Source: Aggregatibacter actinomycetemcomitans (GTDB lineage Bacteria; Pseudomonadota; Gammaproteobacteria; Enterobacterales; Pasteurellaceae). From it: 64,000 nucleotides of DNA. The position numbers and the translations under genes were made by a program. Shown here in pieces: positions 57,495-64,000 of this stretch. The notes under the pieces are model-generated. The model saw only the letters and a list, made by a program, of their open reading frames with translations, made no database searches and was not told the origin of the DNA. Position 1 is the first letter of the stretch, and every line of letters starts with the position of its first letter. Location of the stretch: contig NZ_NRDF01000006.1 in NCBI RefSeq assembly GCF_003130205.1, forward strand, positions 1-64,000. The letters are read 5' to 3'.

Positions 57495-58088
57495 ATGGCA
57501 AAAATCGGTTACGCAAGAGTTAGTACTCAAAGGCAGGATTTAAGCGAACAAATCACTATACTCGAAAAATTTGGTTGTACAAAGATTTTTGCCGGTAAAC
57601 ACTCAGGTAAAGCCGATAAAAATCGAGAACAATTAGATGAATTACTTGATTATATTCGTGAAGGTGATGTTGTCGTTGTTACAAAACTTGACCGACTGGG
57701 ACGAAGTTTGACTCAGTGTTTAAATACTCTAGAACTGTTTAAAAAGAAAAAAATTGGATTTATTGCTGTTCAACAAGGAATTAATACGCAAACGCAAGAC
57801 AACCCGATGGGGATGGCATTAATCCAATTGCTAGGCATTTTTGCGGAACTGGAGAGAAATTTCATTGTAGAGAGAACCCAAGACGGAAAACAGGCAAAAC
57901 TTGCTGCCGGTAATAAAAATGCTTTAGGTGGTCGCCCTCCTAAGGTAACAGATAAAGTTCGTCGAGGGATTTACAGGGATTTTGCTAAAGGCTTATCCAT
58001 CAATGATGTAGTTCTAAAATATAATTTATCCAGAGCTACAATTGCGAGACTAAAAGGGCAATTTAATCGTTCAAAATTTGCTCTTTAA
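57495..58088 (+). CDS. Serine recombinase (resolvase/invertase family)
   Basis: A 197-residue site-specific recombinase. S10 in GYARVSTQRQD is the nucleophile; the active-site arginines lie in KLDRLGRS; LGIFAELERNFIVERTQDG is the long E helix, and GGRPPKVT leads into a C-terminal helix-turn-helix (INDVVLKYNLSRATIARL). The ATG at 57495 follows GAGGA. It may resolve ICE dimers or invert or excise nearby DNA. No paired inverted recombination sites were recognised. Confidence 0.92.
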   Translation: MAKIGYARVSTQRQDLSEQITILEKFGCTKIFAGKHSGKADKNREQLDELLDYIREGDVVVVTKLDRLGRSLTQCLNTLELFKKKKIGFIAVQQGINTQTQDNPMGMALIQLLGIFAELERNFIVERTQDGKQAKLAAGNKNALGGRPPKVTDKVRRGIYRDFAKGLSINDVVLKYNLSRATIARLKGQFNRSKFAL

Positions 58089-58460
58089 TTCTGTAGGATA
58101 TCATAAATACCTAAGCTCTCTCCCGAATTGTAGGATGCCCTTTGTAAGGGAACGAAAATTCCTAACCATTTGTAAAAACAGAAACTCATTGTTCCACTTA
58201 GTAAAGGAAAGTGGATATCTTGTAACGATATCATGTAATACAAGTAAAAATAAGGCATCTCATGCCCCAGTCCATCATGCCAATCCAAAGCATTAACAAT
58301 AATTTTTGACTATCAATGATTTCTTAGTACCGCAATTACAAACCAATTTTAGCCCTGATGATAGAGCAGTTTGTATTAGATAACTATTTTGTATAGTTAT
58401 CTTGTTCTTATTATTTATTTATTATAATATTGATATATCATCTATAAAATTATTGGTATT
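58089..58460. other. AT-rich intergenic region, probable promoter of the methyltransferase module
   Basis: A 372-base stretch without a credible gene. The last 80 bases are extremely AT-rich (runs such as TTATTTATTTATTATAATATTGATATATC) with TATAAT near 58425, suggesting a promoter for the HTH gene. No clear operator palindrome was found. Confidence 0.4.
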
Positions 58461-58868
58461 ATGATAAATATGACTCTTGTTTTACGTTCTGCCCCACTGA
58501 TATCTATTGATATAGATAATGCATTAAAAGAAAAACAGCTGACATTGAGTGATTGTGTTACACAGTTTGATTCATTTTATTCTTCAGCTATTAGAAATGG
58601 TGAAATCATGCCTTTGAATAAAGATTTCATACAGCGAGTTAGAAAGGGAAAATATAAGGTGGTTACTAACAGAATAATACAGCTTTGTAAATTTTTACAT
58701 ATCAATCCATATGAGACGCCTTCATCAAAAATAGCAATTTCAGAATTGAGAAATATTGAAAAACTGATATGCGAACATCCTGAGTTAGAAAAAAGAATAG
58801 CTCAATTCTTGCATGAAGCATATAGCTTAGTGAAATATGGAATAAATATTAAGTCATCAACAAATTAG
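58461..58868 (+). CDS. Putative helix-turn-helix regulator of the methyltransferase module
   Basis: A 135-residue protein. Residues 18-85 resemble a small XRE-like fold (KEKQLTLSDCVTQF, later FIQRVRKGKYKVVTNRIIQLCKFLHINPYE), and the rest is helical (RNIEKLICEHPELEKRIAQFLHEAY). It is 16 bases upstream of the methyltransferase in the same direction, the usual place of a controller protein. The start may instead be the second ATG, three codons in (58470). Family membership is tentative. Confidence 0.6.
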   Translation: MINMTLVLRSAPLISIDIDNALKEKQLTLSDCVTQFDSFYSSAIRNGEIMPLNKDFIQRVRKGKYKVVTNRIIQLCKFLHINPYETPSSKIAISELRNIEKLICEHPELEKRIAQFLHEAYSLVKYGINIKSSTN

Positions 58869-58884
58869 ATAATTAGAGGATAGG

Positions 58885-60147
58885 ATGAAATTTATTGATT
58901 TATTTGCTGGTCTGGGAGGGTTCCATGTCGGCTTATCTAATAATGGACATCAATGTGTATTTGCTTGTGAAATTGAACCGGATTTAAGGCAGATTTATAG
59001 AGAAAATTATGGGCTGGAACCATTTGATGATGTGACGAAAATTGATGTAACTCAGGTTCCTGAGCATGATATTATTTGTGCAGGATTTCCTTGTCAGCCT
59101 TTCTCTTTGGCTGGAAAAAAGAAAGGTGCAGAATGCCCGAAATCAGGAAAACTAATAGATTATGTTGTAAAAATTGCTCAATTTCACTCTCCTAAGTTTA
59201 TTTTCTTAGAAAATGTACCCAATATACTAAATATTGCAGAGGGAAGTTTCTGGCAATACTTGATACAATCTTTTGAAAGTGTTGGTTATACTTTACACTA
59301 TAAAATAATTTCTCCTACTGATATTGGTATTCCTCAAAATAGAAAGCGGATCTTTATTGTTGCCGTTCGTAATGATTTTAATCAAGGGAAATTTGATTGG
59401 CCAGATATGTCTCATTGTGGGCAAATCAACTTAGTTGATGTTCTTGAAAAGGCCGCATTGTCTAAAAAGCTGGAACCACGTAAGGAAAAATTACTTAAAC
59501 ATTGGCAATTGCTTTTAGATGCGTTGCCACATGGCGATATGGGGGCTATATCTATTGTTGCTCCTGAGTTCGGTGCAACTTATCCATATGATTTTCGTAA
59601 ATTATCTTTACAGGAAATGAAGAAATACAAGGGATCGTATGGACAAGATTTATCAAACTGTTTAACTTGGCAGGAGATCTTAGAAAAATTACCTGCGTAT
59701 ACCAGAAAAGAACACAAGGTTGCTGATTGGATCCTGAAATCAGTGAAATATTCAAGAAAGCTCTATTTAGAGAATAAATGCATATGTAAGAGATGGGCTA
59801 CATCTCTTGATAAAGATAATAATAGTTGGCAAATATTGGAGTGGAGAGGAGAACCTAATGAGAGAAATATTTATAGCCATTTAGTACAATTTAGAGCGTC
59901 TGGAATAAGAGTATTGAGATCGAATATTGCTCCCTCTCTCATTTCTATGACACCAACTCAAATTCCAGTGATCCCTGCTGAATCACGCTACTTCTCTGCA
60001 TATGAGGCTGCAAAATTACAACATCTTCATCATCTAAAAAAATTACCATCAAATACAATTAAAGCTTTTCGAGCATTAGGCAACGCTGTAAATGCTAAAA
60101 TTGTTGAGAAACTTACACAAAATATTTCTCAATTGGCTATAGAGTAA
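58885..60147 (+). CDS. DNA (cytosine-5)-methyltransferase
   Basis: A 420-residue C5-cytosine methyltransferase that uses SAM to methylate a specific DNA site. Motif I FIDLFAGLGGFHVGL (3-17), the catalytic C70 in GFPCQPFSLAG (motif IV), ENV at 109-111 (motif VI) and QNRKRIF at 151-157 (motif VIII) are present. The variable target-recognition domain spans about 175-360, and motif X is near FRALGNAVNAKIVEKL. The recognition site cannot be read from sequence. No restriction endonuclease gene is adjacent; the next gene is a GHKL ATPase 32 bases downstream. Confidence 0.95.
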   Translation: MKFIDLFAGLGGFHVGLSNNGHQCVFACEIEPDLRQIYRENYGLEPFDDVTKIDVTQVPEHDIICAGFPCQPFSLAGKKKGAECPKSGKLIDYVVKIAQFHSPKFIFLENVPNILNIAEGSFWQYLIQSFESVGYTLHYKIISPTDIGIPQNRKRIFIVAVRNDFNQGKFDWPDMSHCGQINLVDVLEKAALSKKLEPRKEKLLKHWQLLLDALPHGDMGAISIVAPEFGATYPYDFRKLSLQEMKKYKGSYGQDLSNCLTWQEILEKLPAYTRKEHKVADWILKSVKYSRKLYLENKCICKRWATSLDKDNNSWQILEWRGEPNERNIYSHLVQFRASGIRVLRSNIAPSLISMTPTQIPVIPAESRYFSAYEAAKLQHLHHLKKLPSNTIKAFRALGNAVNAKIVEKLTQNISQLAIE

Positions 60148-60179
60148 ATTTTTATACCTACTAAGTAGAGGATAATACC

Positions 60180-61835
60180 ATGCTAACGGAACCTAAAACA
60201 TTTGAAGTTGACGTTTCTCCAGAGATGCAACTCTATAAAATTTTACAGAAACAATCTTATGAAATTGAGACCGCCTTAGCTGAGTTTTTAGATAACTCAA
60301 TACAATCCCTTATTGACTATAAGGGAACTCATAAGAGAACTCAAAAAGAAGATTTATTACTATTTAAAATAGAAATTGATTCGAAAAATAAAAAAATAAC
60401 AATAACTGATAATGCATTCGGTATTAATCGTGAGAATTTTCAACGAGCTATTCGTGTCGGGCATAGATCGGGGTTTTCACATGGGAAAGATAGTTTATCT
60501 GTTTATGGCATAGGCTTAAAATCGTCAGCTATTTGGTTTTCTGACACGTGGTCTATTGAAACTACAGCTATTGGACATGGAGAAAAACTAACTGCTGAAT
60601 TTGATTTGAATAATTTATTAGCGACGGGACAGCAATGTATTGTTGTTAATAGTGAACCATGCGAAGAAAGAGAGCATTATACAAAAATCTCTATTTTAAA
60701 CTCTATGAGAAATTTACCTGAGGAGTATTATAGAGATACAGTACTTCCTTATTTACAAGAGACTTTCTATAAGTTTCCTTTTTTAAAATTAGAGATTATT
60801 TATGATAACTTAGTCCTACATACGGATAAAGCGCATGTTTCTACTCCCGCTCCTCTTATTAGCCCTATTGTAGATCGAAATCATCAATTTAGTGGTGATA
60901 ATGTGGTTTGGAAGAAGCTAATTGATTTAGATTATGCTGGACGACAAGTAAAAGGATTTATTATGATTATGGATAAAGGTGGATATAAACAACCAGGGAT
61001 TAGGTTATTTCGAAATAATAGGGTTATTAATGGCACCTCAGCAAAAAGAAATGTTCCTAATAGCCTTTATCAAACTTCAAATAAATATTCTGCCCAAAGG
61101 ATATATGGTGAACTGCATTTAGATGATTTTCCTGTTAACTTTATGAAGACAGGATTTGATGAAAATCTTGACGGTTTGTATCGGCTACTTCATTCTGAGT
61201 TAAAAGGTAATGGTAGAGAACCGGATTTTTTAGCTCAGGCAGAAAATTATAGAGCTAAGCAAGATAAGCGTTCGACTAAAGAAAGGATGACAGCAGAACA
61301 AAATGAGAAAAACGCTCTGGTAACAGATAATTCTGGCAATACTAAATTATCTTCTGATAATTCTATTAAGAATAAAAAAAGCTCAAATGTGACAGTGTTA
61401 AGTGAAAAAAATCCACCTATTCCAGAGAAGATGCCTGAAAATATTGAGTATTCCAAAAAGGTTAGTGAGGCGTTAGATTCGTTGGAAACGAAAAAGCTAA
61501 GACGCTTTTATGATTCGTTGTGTCGCATTTCTTTAACCAAAGATCCTCTGTTAGCCTATGTTTGCGCCTGGTCTTTTTTTGAGTCGTTAAAATCATATCT
61601 TAAGAAAGAAGCAAACACGACGGATTTTCCAAGCTTTTTTAATCAATACATTATTAATATTGTTGAAAATAAGGTAGATAGAAAACCTTATACTCAAGCA
61701 TTAAGTGAAATCCATGTAAAAGGAAATTTATGTAAGCATGATGGAAATTATGAAACAATTAATGCTCAGCAATTAGCTGTCGATTTTAAATTATTGGAGA
61801 ATTTGATATTAAAAGTTATTAAAATTAATGTGTGA
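60180..61835 (+). CDS. GHKL (MORC/HSP90-like) ATPase with C-terminal helical domain
   Basis: A 551-residue protein. The N-terminal 200 residues have the Bergerat ATP fold: N-box ETALAEFLDNSIQS (Glu at 30-35, N39), G1 box DNAFGI (77-82) and G2 box YGIGLKSSA (109-117). A transducer-like part follows (LFRNNRVINGTSAKRN near 280), then a low-complexity Lys/Ser/Asn linker (about 360-425) and a helical C-terminal domain whose VKGNLCKHDGNY (513-524) recalls the histidine motif of HEPN-like domains, although the usual arginine is a lysine. MORC-type ATPases beside methyltransferases are known from prokaryotic restriction-like systems. A defence role is inferred. Confidence 0.8.
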   Translation: MLTEPKTFEVDVSPEMQLYKILQKQSYEIETALAEFLDNSIQSLIDYKGTHKRTQKEDLLLFKIEIDSKNKKITITDNAFGINRENFQRAIRVGHRSGFSHGKDSLSVYGIGLKSSAIWFSDTWSIETTAIGHGEKLTAEFDLNNLLATGQQCIVVNSEPCEEREHYTKISILNSMRNLPEEYYRDTVLPYLQETFYKFPFLKLEIIYDNLVLHTDKAHVSTPAPLISPIVDRNHQFSGDNVVWKKLIDLDYAGRQVKGFIMIMDKGGYKQPGIRLFRNNRVINGTSAKRNVPNSLYQTSNKYSAQRIYGELHLDDFPVNFMKTGFDENLDGLYRLLHSELKGNGREPDFLAQAENYRAKQDKRSTKERMTAEQNEKNALVTDNSGNTKLSSDNSIKNKKSSNVTVLSEKNPPIPEKMPENIEYSKKVSEALDSLETKKLRRFYDSLCRISLTKDPLLAYVCAWSFFESLKSYLKKEANTTDFPSFFNQYIINIVENKVDRKPYTQALSEIHVKGNLCKHDGNYETINAQQLAVDFKLLENLILKVIKINV

Positions 61836-61862
61836 AAGGGTTTTAAGTCGTAATTAAATAAA

Positions 61863-61900
61863 AAACCTAACACGATTATAAATCTAAGTTAGGTTTTTTT
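61863..61900. terminator. Bidirectional terminator after the GHKL ATPase
   Basis: AAAACCTAAC and GTTAGGTTTT pair across an 18-base AT-rich loop, with a T7 run after. It lies between the rightward ATPase gene and the leftward CopG-like ORF and closes the cargo module. Confidence 0.85.
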
Positions 61901-61955
61901 ATTTATTAACCAATGTGACGCTTTGGCATATGCGATTGCAAATTAATCTCTTTTT

Positions 61956-62104
61956 TTAAAATTTCATTAATTTCTGATCAACAAATCTTTTTAAAATTTG
62001 TTTAATTAATGGCTGATAACCAATACCATGGTATTTGGCTATAAACTCTAAATTTTCAAGAATATCTTTTTGCATTCTTAAAGAAATTGCTTGCAATTGG
62101 ATAA
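61956..62104 (-). CDS. CopG/BrnA-type antitoxin-like ORF, start uncertain
   Basis: The C-terminal 42 residues of this frame (ISLRMQKDILENLEFIAKYHGIGYQPLIKQILKRF...) match the ribbon-helix-helix/antitoxin pattern of CopG/BrnA proteins. The frame stays open to 62177, but that part runs through a palindrome that looks intergenic, so the gene probably starts near 62094-62100 at a TTG (QLQAISLR) or is 5'-truncated. No toxin gene is adjacent. Confidence 0.5.
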
Positions 62105-62141
62105 CAGATCCCGACGGAAAAACTGTTCCCGCCGGGATGAA
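62105..62141. repeat. Palindrome upstream of the CopG-like ORF
   Basis: GATCCCGACGG and CCGCCGGGAT are nearly complementary arms flanking AAAAACTGTTC. Similar palindromes stand in the two other gaps of this ICE block (about 62489-62516 and 62935-62963). A single uptake word (AAGTGCGGT) lies at about 62167. Confidence 0.55.
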
Positions 62142-62210
62142 AATAAGAATGCCAAAATTGAACGGAAGTGCGGTCAAATTTTGGCATTGATGTGAAGGAT
62201 CGTTGTTTAG

Positions 62211-62456
62211 TTAACGATGATGAAAAATGTGTAATGTATTTTCGTTTTTTTGACATACTTCCAAATAACGAAAATGTTGTCCGGAAGTAGCCGGCATTTT
62301 TACTAAAAAACGAATTGATTCCGCATGGTTGGGGCGATTCTCCCACGCATTAATAGCTTGTGCAGTGATCGCATCTACCAATGCATCATCAATATGTTCT
62401 GCCTGATTTTTACTTAGATACCCGGCGAAACATTCTAACGTAAATTCAACTTTCAT
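62211..62456 (-). CDS. Hypothetical ICE protein
   Basis: An 81-residue protein (MKVEFTLECFAGYLSKNQAEHIDDALVDAI...). The ATG at 62456 is preferred to the open extension upstream because GGAGAAA lies just before it and the extension crosses a palindrome. It has a mixed helical pattern with conserved-looking AESIRFLVKMPATSGQHFRYLEV and a His-rich tail. Such short proteins are common ahead of the TIGR03757 gene in these ICEs. No function is known to me. Confidence 0.65.
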   Translation of the reverse strand: MKVEFTLECFAGYLSKNQAEHIDDALVDAITAQAINAWENRPNHAESIRFLVKMPATSGQHFRYLEVCQKNENTLHIFHHR

Positions 62457-62488
62457 TGTGTTTCTCCAAAAACAGGGAAACACATCTC

Positions 62489-62516
62489 CTGTAAGGAAAT
62501 ATATTTCCCTACAGGG
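62489..62516. repeat. 28-bp near-perfect palindrome between two small ICE genes
   Basis: CCTGTAAGGAAATATATTTCCCTACAGG is self-complementary except for one mispaired position per arm; CCTGTA-GGAAATATATTTCC-TACAGG is the core. It lies about 33 bases upstream of the start codon at 62456, in a regulatory position. Confidence 0.7.
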
Positions 62517-62550
62517 TGAAAGGCCCAATAACATTAAGACCGAGTATTAG

Positions 62551-62886
62551 TTACCAGTATAAATAGGCAAATGAACCACAGATGCCTATCACAAAAGCAA
62601 TAAAAACGGCAATAGCTGATTTTTTTAGCCAATTCTTACGCATATCAATAATGCTCTCTTCGTATTCGGCTGCTTGATTATCCAATAGCATTTGTAGCTC
62701 ATGAAATCTACGCGCCTCTTCGGCCTCAATACTTCGATTGATACCATCAGTGACATCTTTGTATTTATGAGTTGCTTTTGCCTTAGCTTTAATGAATAAA
62801 CGTCCAAGACGTTGTCCGAAACGATAGGCTAGTGTTGGTTGAGGACTCGTGAGTGGAACAAGCTGTTCTACATTTGAGGATGTCAT
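62551..62886 (-). CDS. Hypothetical ICE membrane protein
   Basis: A 111-residue protein with a C-terminal membrane segment (AIAVFIAFVIGICGSFAYLYW, last 21 residues) and a long charged helical region (ITHKYKDVTDGINRSI...EEARRFHELQMLLDNQ) likely to form a coiled coil. The second ATG (62886) is preferred because AGGAGA abuts the first (62892). No family is recognised; the topology suggests an inner-membrane-anchored protein facing the cytoplasm. Confidence 0.65.
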   Translation of the reverse strand: MTSSNVEQLVPLTSPQPTLAYRFGQRLGRLFIKAKAKATHKYKDVTDGINRSIEAEEARRFHELQMLLDNQAAEYEESIIDMRKNWLKKSAIAVFIAFVIGICGSFAYLYW

Positions 62887-62892
62887 AGTCAT

Positions 62893-63266
62893 TCTCCTGA
62901 GTTAATCGTTAAGAAAATTCCGAGAGAATGACAATTCCGAGGGAATTATCTTTCCCTTCGGAAGGTCTGGTTGAGATGGCATACCTACATTCCGTAGTGT
63001 CCCTTTCAGTATGCTGGGAGCATTTGGGCTTTTGATTCTACTTACGCGTGGTAAGGCGTTGCTTCTCAAGAATCATGCAACTTTTAAGGGCTGCCTGAAC
63101 AGCGTCTTAATACCTTCATCATACGGAAGATGAAGTAGACGAAAAGATAAAACTGTTTTTTCAAATCGGATAATTATCCTGATTTTAAAATGAGTTTACG
63201 CTATCTCGAATTTCCTCCTTCAGTTAATGTGCAGTCTAATATTAGGGCACTTATTTAAGGAATTGC
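62893..63266. other. Divergent regulatory region before the conjugation genes
   Basis: A 374-base non-coding stretch. It contains the inverted pair TTCCGAGGGAA / TTCCCTTCGGAA (about 62936-62963) and a second region around 63020-63110 with direct words such as GGGCTTTT and AAGGGCTGCC but no clean hairpin. It must carry promoters for the leftward 62886 gene and the rightward conjugation genes. No small gene was found in it. Confidence 0.5.
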
Positions 63267-63707
63267 ATGCACATCAATAAATGGCTTTTAACACTGAGTC
63301 TGACGAGTCAATTCGTGTTGGCAAACAGTGTTGAAATAATCCCTTCCATTACGGTTTATACTACTCAAAATTATTCAATTACTCATCCTGAATTGGCTGA
63401 CCAAATATATTACCTGGATAGCGTTGAACAATGGGAAGACAAAATTAGCCGCCAATTAAGTCATGATCCGGCGCAGGCTCAACGACAGGCGCAACAATTT
63501 TTTAATTCTCCCGATTGGGTCAATTACCAAAACAAATTGAAATCCGCATATCAAGGCATCATTAGTGGTTGGCAAAATGGTATTAAAAAGGTTCCGGCGG
63601 TTTTGTTTCAACATCCTAATACCGAAATTACTGTCGTTTATGGTGAAACGAATGTCTTGAATGCCAAAAAACAATGGCTGCGATGGTTCGAACAACAAAA
63701 TAAGTGA
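63267..63707 (+). CDS. Integrating conjugative element protein, TIGR03757 type
   Basis: A 146-residue exported protein: signal peptide 1-19 (WLLTLSLTSQFVLA), then VEIIPSITVYTTQNYSITHPELADQIYYLDSVEQWEDKISRQLSHDPAQAQ (residues 22-72), which follows the TIGR03757 family of ICE conjugation proteins, with the basic C-terminal KKVPAVLFQHPNTEITVVYGETN block. It is a periplasmic component of the GI-type type IV secretion system. AAGGAATTGC precedes the ATG. The next gene begins 7 bases after its stop. Confidence 0.85.
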   Translation: MHINKWLLTLSLTSQFVLANSVEIIPSITVYTTQNYSITHPELADQIYYLDSVEQWEDKISRQLSHDPAQAQRQAQQFFNSPDWVNYQNKLKSAYQGIISGWQNGIKKVPAVLFQHPNTEITVVYGETNVLNAKKQWLRWFEQQNK

Positions 63708-63714
63708 GGTGAAC

Positions 63715-64000
63715 ATGTACTTGAAAAAACTCGGTTTATATGCGATTTGTTTTTCGCTATGTACACCTGCCGCCGGTTCTCTTAATACAGCGACCATTAT
63801 GGCCTCCAGTGCGTCGCCGGATTGTATTGAATACAAGGTGGTCGGTACCTGTTTTTGGCTATTTTGTACACAATTTGGGTGCAAGGTAAGAACCTCAACA
63901 AAAGTGAAGCACCATATCCCGGAAACGGTGGTATCAGCTTACAACCATGAAGGTCAGAATCCCTGGCAGGAAATGAACATGGTAAGCCAGGGCGTAAAAG
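63715..64000 (+). CDS. Integrating conjugative element protein, TIGR03756 (TraU-like) type, 5' part
   Basis: The first 95 residues of a gene cut by the window edge. A signal peptide (LKKLGLYAICFSLCTPAAG, about 3-21) is followed by SLNTATIMASSASPDCIEYKVVGTCFWLFCTQFGCKVRTSTKVKHHIPETVVSAYN, with the closely spaced cysteines typical of TraU-like proteins in ICE mating-pair formation. GAGGTG lies before the ATG. It directly follows the TIGR03757 gene, as in related ICEs. Confidence 0.85.
   Translation, partial: MYLKKLGLYAICFSLCTPAAGSLNTATIMASSASPDCIEYKVVGTCFWLFCTQFGCKVRTSTKVKHHIPETVVSAYNHEGQNPWQEMNMVSQGVK

Larger units (their letters stand above)
51660..64000. mobile_element. Integrative and conjugative element, ICEHin1056-like, integrase end (incomplete)
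   Basis: The region runs from the tRNA-Leu att fragment to beyond the window edge. It is markedly AT-rich compared with the core and has one uptake word that I found (about 62167). It contains a tyrosine integrase, MobH relaxase, possible oriT, toxin-antitoxin genes, serine recombinase, methyltransferase/ATPase cargo and the first genes of the conjugation block (TIGR03757 and TIGR03756 types). The order integrase-relaxase-cargo-T4SS fits the GI-like T4SS ICEs of Pasteurellaceae. Whether it is active is unclear: the integrase is frameshifted. Confidence 0.85.

Noticed and set aside
58078-58296. 72-codon frame after the serine recombinase
   Set aside because: No ribosome binding site, overlaps the recombinase end, and a similar frame exists on the opposite strand; looks like chance in AT-rich DNA.

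Overview
This window is a Pasteurellaceae chromosome segment, most likely Aggregatibacter (A. actinomycetemcomitans or a close relative). Three things point there. Copies of the Haemophilus-type DNA uptake word AAGTGCGGT occur throughout the core, often as inverted pairs. The gene order udk-dcd-asmA-sotB-der is Haemophilus-like. There is also a full-length dispersin B gene (dspB), the biofilm-matrix hexosaminidase known from Aggregatibacter.

Layout, 1-50.7 kb (core, moderately GC-rich): galK-galM; tRNA-Leu(CAG); a two-gene thiol-oxidase cassette (Dba-like small protein plus a DsbI-type DsbB/beta-propeller fusion); the citrate fermentation operon citC-citD-citE-citF-citXG-citT; corC-lnt; infA; pepB-ndk; dspB; mrp; metG; the full isc operon (iscR-S-U-A-hscB-hscA-fdx-iscX) with an IscR box; trmJ; suhB; a DUF945 protein; an afu ABC operon with two solute-binding paralogues; udk-dcd-asmA-sotB; der; cbpA-cbpM; purA; putP-cmoB; rng; grxB-cobB. 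Accessory repeats in this part are a GC-rich palindromic repeat family (about 7.3, 12.3-12.6 and 35.4 kb), a clean 207-bp MITE-like element inserted into one member of that family, and a second copy of the MITE core at 30.8 kb.

Layout, 50.7-64 kb (accessory, AT-rich): a scar made of an IS1016-type transposase remnant, a truncated parA and an intact tRNA-Lys, followed by a 64-bp 3' fragment of tRNA-Leu(TAA) that marks one end of an integrative and conjugative element (ICE) of the ICEHin1056 kind. The ICE then carries a frameshifted tyrosine integrase, a MobH relaxase, a hairpin-rich putative oriT, a RelE/ParE toxin between two antitoxin-like ORFs, a run of small unknown genes sharing a repeated leader, a serine recombinase, and a cargo module of HTH protein, C5-cytosine methyltransferase and GHKL (MORC-like) ATPase. 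The first conjugation genes (TIGR03757- and TIGR03756-type) run off the right edge.

Best candidates for something new are the HTH/methyltransferase/GHKL-ATPase module (58.46-61.84 kb), the tandem afuA genes that differ exactly at the sugar-phosphate-binding residues beneath a well-placed CRP site, and the shared-leader small-gene array at 56.2-57.5 kb. Function calls rest on motif recognition and remembered family features; no searches were run.
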